Source: Diadophis punctatus similis (taxonomy: Eukaryota > Chordata > Lepidosauria > Squamata > Dipsadidae). From it: a stretch of DNA of 64,000 bases. The notes beneath the pieces were generated by a model. It saw only the letters and a program-made list of their open reading frames with translations, was not told the DNA's origin and did not search any database. The stretch is from the NCBI GenBank assembly GCA_023053685.1, contig JALIGW010000002.1:245116177-245180176 (forward strand). Direction: 5' to 3'. Position 1 is the first letter of the stretch, and each line of letters begins with the position of its first letter. Shown here one piece after another: positions 26,820-38,340 of this stretch. A program made the position numbers and the translations under genes.

Positions 26820-26975
26820 TCCTGTCTTTATTAGTTTTACCAATCACTCAAGGCAGCGAAGATATCCCACACACCTTCCTCCTATTTGCCTCACAACAAC
26901 CCTGTGAGGTGGGCTAGGCTGAAAGAATGAGGGGCTCCAGGTCACCCAGCTGGCTTTGATGGCCAAGGAGGGCCT
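26820..26975 (-). mobile_element. MIR-like SINE
   Basis: Antisense copy with CTCACAACAACCCTGTGAGG, followed by the GTCACCCAGCTGG box. The tRNA-like head is partly lost at the right end. It is at the same duplicon position as the copy at 40931-41145. Confidence 0.65.
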
Positions 26976-27084
26976 GGAACTTCCTTTCTAGCTTATTTCA
27001 TTTCATTTCATTTGTTTGTGTTTTAAGGTCCCCAAGGACTCCCCATTCAGCCCTCTCAGAGACCCCCCAAATCCTCACAGGTTG

Positions 27085-29400
27085 TGTGGCTGCGCCTCCT
27101 CTTTTTTTCATCCACTGCGGCCCCACTCCACGCCTGATCGGTGGGGAGGGCAAAAGGAAGTCCACACTCTCCACCGGGGCTGCCATGAACTCCCCCTTGA
27201 GCTGCGGCCCCCCAAAAAGACTGAACGGATCCCCCTCCCACTTTCTCCGCTTCTCTCCCTGCACCGAACTTTCTCCTCCAGTGGGTGAAAGACAAGGGAG
27301 ACTCTGCCTGGATACCGATGACGCTGCAGAAGGGAGGATTCTCATTGGTCCTTGCGCTTTCCTGTCTACTCTCAATTCCGAAGTTCGAGGAGAACGCTCC
27401 CTCCCCCCAATCAAGCGTCCTGGGTCTCTCCTCTGTGGGGTCTTGGGGGGGAGGGGCGACTCCTTGGGGCTCCTTCGCTCTGGGCTCTTGGGGGGTGGGG
27501 GGAAGAAGGTTTTATCTCTCCAGGAGCTGCTGCTCGGACGGGAACTTGTGAATTTAACCAGGGCAGCAAATGCAGGCAAAAACTGGGGTGCAGGGAGGGG
27601 CTTCCGGGGACCCCAGCCTTTCATCCACTCTCTGTCCCCCCCCCCTTGGCTAACTTCTAATAAAGGCTTTGGACCGACCATTGCTGGGGGCTTCCTCCCC
27701 CCACACTAAGTCAGATGGAGCCCCAAAACTCTGGCTTAAATTCCCAAAGGTACATTTCCCCCCCAAAAAGCAAACTGGACTTGCTTTGGTATTTTTTTCC
27801 CCTTGAAAACGTTTCCCTTCTCATCTAAGAAGCTTCTTCAGTTCTGACTGACTGGGAGGGGGGAATGGGAGGACAAACCCATCAGGAGGAGACGTCCATC
27901 TGCATCTAAAATGACATGGCTGGCTCTTTCGAGGACAGCCACCTCCACCTTCTGGACAGAGAGGAGCCCTGGATGGAAAGAGGGGCCAAAGCGGCCATCT
28001 TGGCCAAAATGAGCAGCCCTCCCACAACAGAGGGGGTGGAAAGGACCCCCCCAACCTCCTGTCTACAACAGGGTCCCTTCAGCAGCCTCAGGGAGGCTCC
28101 ACACCCCTTTGCACCCTGATTCAGCACCAACTGACTGCGAGGAATTTCCATCCTTCCATCCTCCACCGCTCAGTCAGAACTGGGGAAGCTTCTGGGATGA
28201 GAAGGGAAACGTTTTCAAGGGGAAAAAAACCAAGAAAGTCCAGTTGCCTTTTTGAAAAGCATCTTAGGGACAACCATGACCTGGAGGATGGAGGCTCTCC
28301 ATAGAGACTCCACTTTGCCCTTTCGAAATCTCGGCACACCCAGCCTGGACTCGTGTGGGCCGTAAGAGACCTTAAAGGGGCATCTAGTCCATCCCTCCAG
28401 ACACACAGAGAAAGAGATTCAAGTTGAGAATCATGGGGAAGGGGGCAACAAAAGGGAGTCCACACTATCCTCCGGTCCTGGCATGAAGCAGCCCCCTGAA
28501 CACCCCCCTGAAGCTGCAACTCCCCACCCCCAAGACTGAAAATCTTTCCCTCTCTGCTTCTACTGGAGGGGGGGGTCTGAGTTGTCCTTCCAAACTCTCC
28601 CATTAGTGGAGGGTGATGGGCCACTCCCTTTGAAGTGGTCTTGGGGGTCTACAGGGGGTCTATTTGGGGGGGACAGAAAAAAGGCCTTCAAAGAAAGCTA
28701 GTGGGGATGGAGATTGGTGGAGAGGAAAGTTTGGGGTATCCAGTGAAGGTGGGGGTCGAAGGGCTGGGAGAGCCCAGTAGGTATCCCTATTGTGACCCCT
28801 TCCCTAGATCCCACCCCCCAAAGGAAGAGGGATAGAGAAGCATGGATATTACTTTCTTTGCAGCTCAGAGAGTTCCTGGGGGTTTCTTCCCTTCTCTCAT
28901 ATTTCTTGCCATTTCTTGGGGGGGGGGGCAAAGAGACCCCACCGGGATCCAAGGTTCCCTCCAGAGCCTTAGGATGACTGCTGGACCAGTTGAGTGTCTA
29001 CCTGCCTTTTTCCATCCTGAGAAGATGGAGGAGGCCCATCAGGAAGTACCTCCCCTTCCCTTCATTTTCCTCCCCCCTCCAGACCCCCCACCAAGGGTGG
29101 ATCCTGCTGGGACTGACAGTTCCCCATCTCTCCTTTAGGGGGCATCTTTCAGGAACATCTTGGGACAGGCTTCCTGCCCCTCCTTTTAGAAGCGTGGCTC
29201 CCTCTTCTAGTAGCTGCTGGGAACCATGGGCCCTGGACTCCCTGATGGCCTTCCTCCTCCTCCCCGCAGCCCATTTCCTCATCCAGTGGAGGTCCGAATG
29301 CCACTTCCTATATCCACTTTGGCTGCACAGTATGGCACAATCTGAACTGCCATCTTGTCTGTTTTGAGCCACTCAGTACATCTTCTAAAAAAGGCCCACT
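27085..29400. repeat. Duplicated inter-gene block, copy C3
   Basis: The cleanest copy of block C: GC-rich start with inverted CCAAT, GC-rich middle, foldback element, and a G/C-rich right part leading to the terminus of gene 3. It serves as the empty-site reference for the insertions in C1 (copia fragment), C2 (LTR and hAT) and C5 (copia). No coding sequence recognised. Confidence 0.65.
27803..28222. repeat. Foldback element, copy 3
   Basis: Left arm CTTGAAAACGTTTCCCTTCT, right arm its complement AGAAGGGAAACGTTTTCAAG. The best-preserved arms in the window. Confidence 0.7.
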
Positions 29401-29420
29401 TGATTATTTTGAACAATATT

Positions 29421-29426
29421 TTTATT
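29421..29426 (-). terminator. Poly(A) signal of zinc-finger gene 3
   Basis: AATAAA on the minus strand in the shared context, about 700 nt past the stop. Confidence 0.65.
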
Positions 29427-29789
29427 AAGGATTATATTCACAGAAAGAAAGTTAGTACAAATATTTATGTGTAACTATATGAAAAAGACAATGAAAAAAG
29501 GAGAAAAATTCATTCCAAAAATATAATAGGAAAAAGAAAACTTTCCCTCTTCATCCTCAGCCAGAAGATTCAACAACAAAATTTTATCACTAAATAAACC
29601 ACCAGATTTATTCCACCCTTCGCCCCATTTTCTCCTCTCTAAATTTTCACTTCTGCTCATTGATCAACACACTCTAGTAAAAATTAAGGGAAATACCTGG
29701 TTCCTTGACTTACGACTGAAGGAACTTATGACTAGAAATCCATTCCAAGTTGTGGTCATAAGTCAAGGACTTCCTGTACTCTGCATCTA

Positions 29790-30132
29790 CTCCCCACATA
29801 CTTATAACTCTTTTGTGTAATAACTCAGGTAAGTTACTAATGTGACTCTGCGAGCAAAATATTCTCATACTCCCAACATTTACACCCTTTTGCCTCATTG
29901 TGTACTCTCTGAGGTTCTTTTGCTTCAGTAGGAAAAACATTTTACTTAATAATTGTAGGATTTCCCTTCTGTCACTGTGTGAAGTTCCTGGTAAACATGA
30001 AGATGTGTTGAAAAAAAGGGCTCCCAACGTTGTTCACAGCTGAAGAGATTTATCTCTGCTATGGACTTTCTGGTGCTTTTTCAGCTTTGATTTACTAGGA
30101 AAAGGTTTCTCACACTCTGCACACTTGTGAGG
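29790..30132 (-). pseudogene. Decayed fingers in the 3' UTR of gene 3
   Basis: After the TAG that ends gene 3, the same frame continues with PHKCAECEKPF and HQKVHSRDKSLQ, the last finger of gene 2, and then into the shared fossil finger sequence. Here the last finger is intact but behind a stop. Confidence 0.7.
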
Positions 30133-31452
30133 CTACTCTCCTGCGTGATTTCGGGTGTGCTTGCGAAGTGTTGAAGGATGGGAAAAACATTTCCCACACT
30201 CCAGACATTTATACGGTTTTTCTCCAGTGTGGATTCGCAGATGCATCACAAGAGAATATTTCTGTGAAAAACATTTATCGCACTCTGAGCATTCGTGAGG
30301 TTTCTCTCCTGTATGGATTCGGCTGTGACTTCTAAAGTGAGATGAATGAGCAAATGTTCTCCCACAGTCTAAGCATTTGTAGTTTTTCTTCCCCGTGTGA
30401 ATTTTCTGATGACTTTTAAGGGCTGATGAGGTACTATAAAATCTTCCACAGTCGATGCATTGATATGTCTTCTCCCCTGTGTGGGTTTTACGGTGGTTGC
30501 AAAGTACTTCCTTATAAGCAAAAGATTTTCCACATTCTGCGCATCTGTATGGCTTCTCTCCTGTGTGGACCCTCTGATGCCTTCCAAGGTGGTGTTTTTG
30601 GGAAAAGCATTTCCCACACTCCCCACATTTGAATGGCTTCTCTCCCGTGTGGATTCTCTGATGAATCTGAACATGGGCTGGTGAAATAAAACTTTTCCCA
30701 CACTCCCCACATTTATGGGGTAGGTTCCCTTTGTGTCTCATCTGGTGTCTCCTAAGGTTAGCAGAATACATAAATCGCTTCTCACATTCTGGGCATTCAT
30801 AGGGTCTCTCTCCAGTGTGACATTTCTGGTGTTGCACCAGGGTTGATTTCAAAGTAAAACATTTCCCGCATTCGAGGCACTTTTCATTTTTCTCTCCTCT
30901 GTGTATTTTCAAATGTCTCAGCAGAGCTGAACTGTCGGTGAAACATTTTCCACACTCAAAGCACTTGTAAGGTTTGATTCCTGCATGGATCTTCTCATGG
31001 GACCAAAGGTTTGACTTATGAGGAAATCTCTTCCCACATTCCCAACACTTGTAAGGTTTCTCCCCTGTGTGAATTCTCTCGTGCTTTCTGAGATTGGTTT
31101 TTTGACGGAAAAACTTCCCACATTCCAGACACTGATAAGGTTTCTCTCCAGTGTGGATTTTTTGATGTCTAAGAAGGTGGGACTTTTGACTAAAGCAGAA
31201 ATCACATTCCACACATTTATAAGGTTTTAATGTTGGGGGGCTTCTGAGATCTTTGGAGTTTTTCCCAGAGAAAGATTTCTCACCCTCCAAACCTTGACTG
31301 GATCCACTTCCCACATGGTCCTTCCTGTGGGTCAAAAGGAGAGTCCTGCTAGCAAAGGATTCCCCACACTCTGAGCATTCATGGGTTCTTTTGGGCGTTC
31401 TTGGAGGGCTGCTTGTGTCTGATGGGGGATCCAAGAGTTTCCCACCCTCCAT
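30133..31452 (-). CDS. C2H2 zinc-finger protein 3 (14 fingers)
   Basis: 439 codons, 14 C2H2 fingers in the shared layout (one finger, spacer, 13 in a row). Finger 8 (HKCGECGKSFISPAHVQIH) is shared with gene 1 but not with genes 2 and 4, which have a CGKCGK-type finger at that position, so the four genes fall into two classes here. The protein ends RNHAGE at a TAG where gene 2 has TTG, losing one finger. Acceptor at 31539; in-frame TAG TAG lie 34-39 nt before the ATG. It is the downstream gene of the unit with the best-preserved KRAB-like exon (35181). Confidence 0.9.
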   Translation of the reverse strand: MEGGKLLDPPSDTSSPPRTPKRTHECSECGESFASRTLLLTHRKDHVGSGSSQGLEGEKSFSGKNSKDLRSPPTLKPYKCVECDFCFSQKSHLLRHQKIHTGEKPYQCLECGKFFRQKTNLRKHERIHTGEKPYKCWECGKRFPHKSNLWSHEKIHAGIKPYKCFECGKCFTDSSALLRHLKIHRGEKNEKCLECGKCFTLKSTLVQHQKCHTGERPYECPECEKRFMYSANLRRHQMRHKGNLPHKCGECGKSFISPAHVQIHQRIHTGEKPFKCGECGKCFSQKHHLGRHQRVHTGEKPYRCAECGKSFAYKEVLCNHRKTHTGEKTYQCIDCGRFYSTSSALKSHQKIHTGKKNYKCLDCGRTFAHSSHFRSHSRIHTGEKPHECSECDKCFSQKYSLVMHLRIHTGEKPYKCLECGKCFSHPSTLRKHTRNHAGE

Positions 31453-31679
31453 GCTTTCCCTTGGCTGCTGCCTTGGGCTGAATTTCTACTATCTCTTGTT
31501 AGTTGTCTTGAAGGTAAATCTTTGGTCACAGTTGTTTTCCTGCTGGTGGAACAAGAAAGAAGATGAGAACATTATTTCCTTTCGAGAAACACAGAAAATC
31601 AGAAAATTGTTGAAGGCAAGATGCTGACATTTGTAAACTGCTCAAAGAGTGCTGTAAAGCTCTATTTATTTAAGTCAAA

Positions 31680-31908
31680 GTGCCATTGCTAATAACAAGC
31701 GCAACAGTGAGGGCAGAATTGCAGTTCTTGAGCAAAGCGGTCATGGGATGTCTCACGTAATGACCGCTTTGCTCAACAAATGAGATTGCAGCCCAGTTGT
31801 AGTCGTAAGTTGAGGATTGCCTATAGGAAACACAAATAATTAAGGCAAAAACTTCACTGCATTGCCATTTTGTGAAATAAAGATAAAACACAAATGGAGG
31901 CGAATATA
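31680..31908. repeat. Duplicated segment left of the 31.9-kb element
   Basis: About 200 bases here (MITE-like repeat plus following intron sequence) recur at 33226-33430. The two copies flank the inverted-repeat element and an A-tailed fragment; other units have the segment once. Confidence 0.65.
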
Positions 31909-32904
31909 CCGTATTTTTTGGAGTATAAGACGCACCTTTTTACCCTCAAAAAGAGGGTGAAAACATGGGTGCGTCTTATACACCTAATGTAGCCCCACCC
32001 AGCCACCCCCACCCTTTGGCCTCTGCCTGCCAGCAATTTACCTCTTTGCAGCAAACAGGGCAAAGCACAAGAAGAGCACAAGAAGAGATAAACTGCCTCC
32101 CGACCTACAGCTGATGGAGGCTTGCAAGCCAGGTGGTAAAATGAAACTGAAACTACGGTGGCTGTGATGAGACATATTGCTGGGAGATAAACTGCTGGCA
32201 TTATTAAATTGTTGAAATTGCAAGAAGGCAAGCTAGAGCTGCTGTGGCTCAGTGATAGAGCTCTTGCCTCACAACCAGGAGGTTTTGAGTTCTATCCTAG
32301 GTACAGGCAGATTCTGTTAATATGTTATTTTGTTAAATGTTTGTAGAGTGTTCAAATTATTAGACTTATTTTTTAAAGACTGCTTTATTATTGTTCTAGA
32401 CAACTTAATAAAATGAAGAAGCTTTTTAAAATAAATGCTTGCTCTGAAGAAGCCCAGTGCTATTGTATCTTCTTTTAAATAGCAGAGAATACTTCCAGAA
32501 AGCCACATCAATTTTAAAGATCTGTAAAAGTATAATCTGAAATGTCCTGTTTTAGTATTAAGTATTAGTATTAAGTATTAGTATTAAAATAAGCCAGCTG
32601 AGAAACCCTGACTTAGTCATGTTTGGAGTAGATCTATTTAAATAATTAGGAGGAGTTAGTGTGATTACATTTAAGAAAACTTTCTGGGTTAATATACTGC
32701 CATAATGTACATTTCTCCAATTCTTTGCCATTTCTATGGGTCAGGCACACATGCACAGAAATACACAGCAAACAGTGTATATCATCTGTGCTGTTTGCTG
32801 TTTGGCAAATTGCTGGGAGGCAGAGGCCTTTTTTCCTAGTTTTCCTCCCCCAAAACTAAGGTGCGTCTTATACTGCGGTGCGTCTTATACTCCGAAAAAT
32901 ACGG
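31909..32904. mobile_element. TA-flanked DNA transposon, 28-bp TIRs
   Basis: Left end CCGTATTTTTTGGAGTATAA continuing into GACGCACC; the right end is the complement with one difference. TA (possibly TATA) flanks both sides, as with Tc1/mariner-type elements. About 1 kb, no transposase visible, with a tRNA-like segment inside at 32229-32310. Both ends repeat the GTGCGTCTTATA motif subterminally. Confidence 0.7.
32229..32310 (+). mobile_element. tRNA-derived SINE head
   Basis: Contains a box-A-like TGGCTCAGTGATAGAGC and a weaker box-B-like GGTTTTGAGTTCTATCC at tRNA spacing. The anticodon and acceptor stems do not fold as a normal tRNA, so I read it as the head of a SINE rather than a tRNA gene. 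Confidence 0.5.
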
Positions 32905-32906
32905 TA

Positions 32907-33225
32907 TATTGAGAAGTTAAGCTAAAGCAGTTAATTTGGGGTGAAGAATTGAAATTAATTGGTGCTGAACCCAGAAGACAAAATTAGATTTTTTGGGTGA
33001 GGTAGCATTATTTTAGTAACATATACCTAGAGCAAAGTATTATATATAAAGAAATGACGTAACAATAAAAATTTTTGATATAGGTGCAAAACAAGATATT
33101 GACTTTTGAATGACTGATAAAAATATATAACTATGCATATATTGTAATATTTTAAGGTATATGTGTATTGATTTACAAATGAAGTTATGGAGAAAAAATA
33201 AAAAAACTTTTTAGCAAAAAAAAAA
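32907..33225 (+). mobile_element. A-tailed retrotransposon 3' fragment
   Basis: A/T-rich sequence ending in GGAGAAAAAATAAAAAAAC and a terminal run of ten A, directly before the repeated duplicon segment. This is the form of a LINE-copied 3' end. The family is not recognised. Confidence 0.4.
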
Positions 33226-33984
33226 GTGAGGGCAGAATTGCAGTTCTTGAGCAAAGCGGCCATGTCAGGTCTCACGTAATGACCACTTTGCTCAAACTCG
33301 AAATGAGTTTGCAGCCCAGTTTTAATCGTAACTCGAGGACTGCCTATAGGAAACACAAATAATCAAGGCAAAAACTTTCACTGCATTGCCGTTTTGTGAA
33401 ATAAAGATAAAACACAAATGGAGGCGAATATACGTGTCCCAGGATGAAGTTGCAGGATCCAATCTGGGTAGGTCAGCGGGATCAGAGGTTTTTGTCTTCT
33501 GAGCTTTCGGACTCATGCTAGAGCTCATCCTCAGGGAACTTCCCTCCAGCAGAGTGTGTGCTATTCTGTGTGTGCTGCGGTTGTGTGTGGACCGACCCAA
33601 ATTGGAACCATAAAAAACAACTGCTTATGTTCCAAACCACGATTTTGATGAGCCAAAACAGAAGAAACCAGCAGGATGTAGTCCAACAGGGACCAAAATG
33701 CATAGTTGTGAGTAGGAAAACTCAAAGGAAGGTGAGAGAGATCAGATGGGGAAGAGCATGTGTGAAAAGGGCTGATTTCCTCCCATTCCCCCACCCCCAC
33801 AACCAAAGAGGTTCAGGCAAGGTGTCCAAGCAGAGTTTGGTATGAAGTGGGATGCCAGCTGACTTTGAAATAGCGTCTTGGGAGCAAAACCCAATTTTTC
33901 TGCATTGCTCATTTGCCAAATAAAGATTTAAAAAATGGATGCTTGTTCTGCAAACCAAGCTTTAACCAAGATTTGTTTACTCAC

Positions 33985-35181
33985 CATTAAAGTTACAATG
34001 AAGAGATTTATTTATTTATTTATTTATTTTGGAATTCTTATATGCCGCCCAACTCCCTAAGGACTCAGGGCGGCGTACAACAGTGAAAAATACAAGAATA
34101 ACCAAAATCTAAAATGTTAATTAAAAACAGTATAAAAATTAAAACACAATATAAAAAATCATCAACAACCATTCAACATCATACATACTTGGGGGGTGAG
34201 CTCGAGTGAGTTAAGCTCTACCCCCCGCCTGCAGGAAAAGCCATGTCTTAACGGCTTTTCGGAAGGCCAGCAGAGTGGGGATAGTTCGGGTCTCTGGTGG
34301 AAGTTGGTTCCAGAGTGCGGGGCCAGCCACAGAGAAGGCTCTCCCCCTTGGGCCCGCCAGCTGGCATTGCTTGGCCGACGGGACCTGGAGGAGGCCAACT
34401 CTGTGGGCCCTAACCGGTCGGAGGGAAGTATGAGGCAGAATGCGGTCCCGTAGATAACCTGGTCCTAAGCCATGAAGGGCTTTAAAGATGGTGATCAATA
34501 CCTTGAATTGGACCCGGAGACGGATGGGCAACCAATGCAGCTGGCGGAGTATCGATGTCACGTGGGTGTACCTTGGCACACCCACCACAGCACGCGCAGC
34601 CGCATTTTGCACCAGCTGAAGTCTCCGGATACTCTTCAAGGGTAGCCCCATGTAGAGCGCATTGCAGTAGTCCAAACGAGAGGTGACAAGGGCATGAGTG
34701 ACCGTGAGTAGAGCCTCCTTCTCCAAATATGGCCGCAACTGGTGCACCAGGCAAACCTGTGCAAAGGCCCCCCTAGCCACAGCAGAAAGATGATGGTCCA
34801 ATTTTAGCTGTGGATCTAGGAGGACCCCCAAGTTGCGGACCCGGTCCGAGGGAGTCAGTTTCGCTCCCTCAAGGACCAAGGAGGGACAGTTGTCATGGTC
34901 CTTAGGAGGCAATATCCACAGCCACTCAGTCTTGTCGGGATTAAGTCTGAGCCTGTTCCTCCCCATCCAGATCTCTGGCTTAAGGCCAGGCATGACCCTC
35001 ACTGCTGACCGATTTGGTTTCTCCGTAATCAATTGTCTCTTTGTGCAGGAAGCTGCTTCTCCATCCAGGCCACGATTTCCAAATTCTCTGGAACGGAGTC
35101 CTGGCCAAAGGTTGGTGGATCCCAATCCAGGAACGTCTTTTTCTCCTCTGTGAAGTTCACGGCCACATCCTCACTGGTCTC
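33985..35181 (-). other. KRAB-like exon, unit 3, split by a LINE
   Basis: Acceptor TTTGCAG|GAGACC at 35182/35181. The frame reads ETSEDVAVNFTEE...FLDWDPP...PENLEIVAW and ends at a stop after AQRDN. MLE is again replaced (VPE). The strong donor ATG|GTGAGT is at 33985, but a CR1/L2-type LINE (34006-34970) lies between the domain and that donor. Only the weaker donor near 35005 would give a compact exon. This is the copy with the fewest defects in the domain itself. Confidence 0.65.
34006..34970 (-). mobile_element. CR1/L2-type LINE, 5'-truncated
   Basis: A minus-strand frame ending at 34211 encodes the C-terminal part of a reverse transcriptase ORF, with motifs LNPDKTEWLW, NLGVLLDPQLKL, SRLDYCNALYMGLP, VQNAAARAV and LHWLPI, typical of the CR1/L2 superfamily. 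The 3' UTR ends in a GCCGCCC...GGGCGGC hairpin and an (AAAT)n tail (34006-34035 on plus). Same family as 50626-52676. The open frame extends out of frame into the KRAB-like exon by chance. Confidence 0.85.
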
Positions 35182-35299
35182 CTGCAAAGAGAAATGAAAA
35201 AGGCTCAGATGCAGACACTGATATTGAACATGATCTGTAAATGATCTGAAAGAGGGAGGAGAAAATAGGATTATTGGATGAGGATACAAAATAATGAAG

Positions 35300-35930
35300 A
35301 TTGAATCATAATTCAAAAATATCTTAAGAAGACAAAATGGAAGAAACCAGCAGGATGAAGTCCAACAGGGACCAAAGCATAGTTGTGCGAAGGAAAACTC
35401 AGTGGAAGATGAGAGAGATCAGATGGGGCAGAGCGTGTGTGAAAAGGGCTGCTCTTTCCTGCTCTTTTTGGAGGCTGCAAGGCCACAAAGATTCCAGTTA
35501 GGAGACTCAAAATTTATTTACAATTATTCAAGTGAGCCTTCTGGCCATCAGCTTCTTCCAGCAGCTCCTCACAAGACCCCCCTCAAAACTTCCTTTGCTC
35601 TTTCAAAAACATCCACCAAGGAGGAGCTCCCACATCACAGCCTCTTCTGGGCAAAAGAAGGAAAGTACCAAGTTTAGAAATTTTACCCACTGTTTGAAGC
35701 AGAAGCAAAGTAAACATCAGCATTAAAAGAAAGGATTTCATTGTTGGCCTTTTACATGCAGCTCAAAGAAAAAGGATATCTTGGGTGTTAAGAAAACATG
35801 AAAATTCAGTTAATTTAAACCTTTTCTTTCCCCCAAACCCTCCCCTCCCCATTGCAATGAGGTCAATCTGTGTTACAAACCTCAATATATGTTTTAAAGC
35901 TCCGTTTACTCCACTTTTTCCAACTGAGCG
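35300..35930 (-). repeat. Duplicon B3, intron between promoter and KRAB-like exon
   Basis: Collinear with 5.4-6.1 and 47.1-47.7 kb. No exon recognised. Confidence 0.5.
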
Positions 35931-36560
35931 TGAGGGATATGGATGCTCAGAGACCTCGTGATCTGACGGACCACAGAGAGACCTTCTGAAAGAAACTTCT
36001 CCCAAACCTCCTTCCCGGATCCACTCGCAGCCCCTCGGGGATCCTTGGCCGAGCGAGGAGGGGGCAGATCCAGCCCGGGGACGGAGCCCCCTTTGCCCCC
36101 CTGGAGGGAAGGGAGGGATCCACTCTCTGCAGGCAACGCTAGAGCCTGATCTGACCGAGGAAAACCCGGCGAGCCGAAGAACAGGATCCGCAGCTCCCTT
36201 CCTCCTGGGGGGGGGGGGGGGGAGAGAAGATCTCCTGGTAGGAGGGGCGGCCTGGAAGCCGGAGGGAGAGCAGCCCCACCTGCCCCGAGCAGGAATCAGA
36301 TCCAGGAGCTTCTCCCGAGGGATCCAGCATCGATCCTCCAAAGAAGAAGCGGGATTCACGGAGAGAACCGGAAATCCAGTGAGTGGGAGGGGAGAAGCGA
36401 GGGCGGGAGTTCTGCTCTCCTCTCGGGCTCCGCCCCCACACTGGGGCCCCTCCCCTTTTCCGCCCCCTCTTCTTCCCCCTCCGCCCCTCCCCTCTAATCT
36501 CCCCTCCCAGCCAGGACCACGTGCTCCGAAAGCTCCTCTGTTCCTCCGATGGGCGTTGGT
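35931..36560 (-). promoter_or_regulatory. CpG-island promoter and first exon, unit 3
   Basis: CpG-rich. Minus-strand first exon ends GGGGCAG|GTGGGG (exon end 36280), matching the other promoters. A run of G near 36209-36224 is specific to this copy. Confidence 0.55.
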
Positions 36561-36769
36561 GTCGAGGGTTCCTCTGCCCATGGGAAGAGTGTCCCTCTCT
36601 GCAGGCTGGAAGCGGGGTTTCCTAATCCCCGGAGACCCCAAGACAGGAAAGGGGAATGTTTGGGGGAGGAATCCAGATCTCATTCTTGTTCCCAATGGAG
36701 GCAACACAATACAAGAGGGAAACAAGGCAGCCAAGCCACTGCAAAACGGAAATAATTTTATTTATTTAT

Positions 36770-36914
36770 AGATATCCGCCTTTATTATTTTTACAACTAA
36801 CTCAAGACAGTGACCACATTCCACACATCTTCCTTTACCTATTTGCCTCCCAACAACCCTGTGGGGTGGGTTATGCTGAGAGTGACTGGCCCAAGGTCAC
36901 CCACCTGCCTTTCA
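36770..36914 (-). mobile_element. MIR-like SINE, first part (split)
   Basis: Antisense MIR-like sequence (CAACAACCCTGTGGGGTGGG, CCAAGGTCACCCACC) interrupted at 36914 by a hAT element. It continues at 38341. Confidence 0.75.
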
Positions 36915-38340
36915 TAAGGTGACCAGACGTCCCGATTTAGGCGGGACAGACCCGCTTTTTCATCATTTGTCCCGCGTCCCGCCCGCCCTCTAAAAAGTCC
37001 CGATTTCTTGAAAGAATGCCCGACTAGGGCATTCTTTCAAAAAATCGGCCTGAAAGGCAGCAGGCCTCTCAGTTCGGGCTGGCCGTGGGCGGCGTTGGCG
37101 GGCGTCCCGCGTTGTTGACTCCTCCGTCGGCGGCTGGAAGCTGGGGGGAGGGGGAAGGGAGGCTGCTCCTCCTCTCCTTCCCCCGCCCCATCCCTAGCCC
37201 CACCCTCGGAGGCGCCGCTGCTGTTGGGAGGGGTGAGGGACGAGGAGCCGTCACCGCTTTGAGTTTACGAGAAGCGCAAACAGCCCTTCCTCGTCCCCCT
37301 CCCCTTCCCCCCGTCGCCTCGCTGCCGCCGTTGCCCTGGGGCCGGGCGGGCGACCGGGAGACCGCGGCGCTTGGATACTTGGAGCAGGTAAGCTGCCGGC
37401 TGCCTCCTTTCCCCGTCTCCCGCCTCCCGTTCGTTGCTTGCCAGCCCGGCCGAAGGGAAGGCGGGAGGCGAGAAAAGGCCTCCCGAAAGGGGGGGGAGAG
37501 GGGGGGGAGGCGGGAGGGCGCTTGGATGCCTGCAGCTCGCGACAGGTAAGCTGCCGGCTGCCTCCTTTCCCCGTCTCCCGCCTCCCGTTCGTTGCTTGCC
37601 AGCCTGGCCGAAGGGAAGGCGGGAGGCGAGGAAAGGCAGCCGGCAGCTTACCTGTCGCGAGCTGCAGGCATCCAAGCCAGGGGTGAAATCCTCCCGGTTC
37701 GCCCTGGCCCGTCCTTCGGCGTATAGCCGATGGAACTGGTGGCGGTCGCGGCGTGGAGCTTCTCCCGCCCACTTTCCCAGCCCGGCTGAACGCCGCCATT
37801 CGGGTTATTTTTCCCTCTGTGCATGCGCGCGCATGCACAGAGGGAAAAATAACCCAAATGATTGTGGTCAGCCGGGCCGGGAAAGCGGTGATTGTGTTCA
37901 GCCGGGCCGGGAAAGCGGGCAGGAGAAGCTCCGCGCCGTGACCGCCACCAGTTCTATCGGCTATACGCCAAAGGACTGGCCCGGGCGAACCGGGAGGATT
38001 TCACCCCTGGCTTGGATGCCTGCAGCTCGCGACAGGTAAGCTGCCGGCTGCCTCCTTTCCTCGCCTCCCGCCTTCCCTTCGGCTGGGCTGGCAAGCAACG
38101 AGCGGGAGGCGGGAGACGGGGAAAGGAGGCAGCCGGCAGCTTACCTGTCGCGAGCTGCAGGCATCCAAGCGCCCTCCCGCCTCCCCCCCCTCTCCCCCCC
38201 CACCTCACCTGGACGCCGACATTTGCTGTTTTGCCCTCTGCACATGCGCAGCGTTCTGCGCATGCGCAGAGGGCAAAACAAATGGCGGCGCCCAGGCGCC
38301 CCCCCGTCCCGCTTAAAAATAAAAAAATCTGGTCACTTTG
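36915..38340. mobile_element. hAT element with 8-bp target duplication
   Basis: The target site GCCTTTCA is duplicated exactly at 36907-36914 and 38341-38348. Ends read TAAGGTGACCAGACG and, from the right, CAAAGTGACCAGATT. An 8-bp duplication and this end type indicate hAT. The 1426-bp interior is GC-rich, non-coding, and dominated by the large palindrome at 37489-38204. A shorter relative with the same ends is at 44827-45316. Confidence 0.88.
37489..38204. repeat. Long palindrome of about 700 bp
   Basis: Two arms of about 350 bases run from GAGGCGGGAGGGCGCTTGG (left) to the complement CCAAGCGCCCTCCCGCCTC (right). Within the arms, GCTTGGATGCCTGCAGCTCG and CCTGTCGCGAGCTGCAGG mark nested inverted copies. 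The axis is in GCATGCGCGCGCATGC at 37828/37829. A partial third copy of the arm unit lies at 37380-37488. The right arm has an extra duplication of a GTCAGCCGGGCCGGGAAAGC block, so the arms are not quite equal. Confidence 0.85.

Noticed and set aside
32229..32310. Possible tRNA gene
   Set aside because: Box A is reasonable, but box B is degenerate and the stems do not pair; position inside a transposon fits a SINE head.
34211..35125. 304-codon frame joining KRAB-exon sequence to a LINE protein
   Set aside because: The N-terminal part is out of frame with the KRAB-like domain and the join is the LINE insertion edge, so it is a chance fusion.
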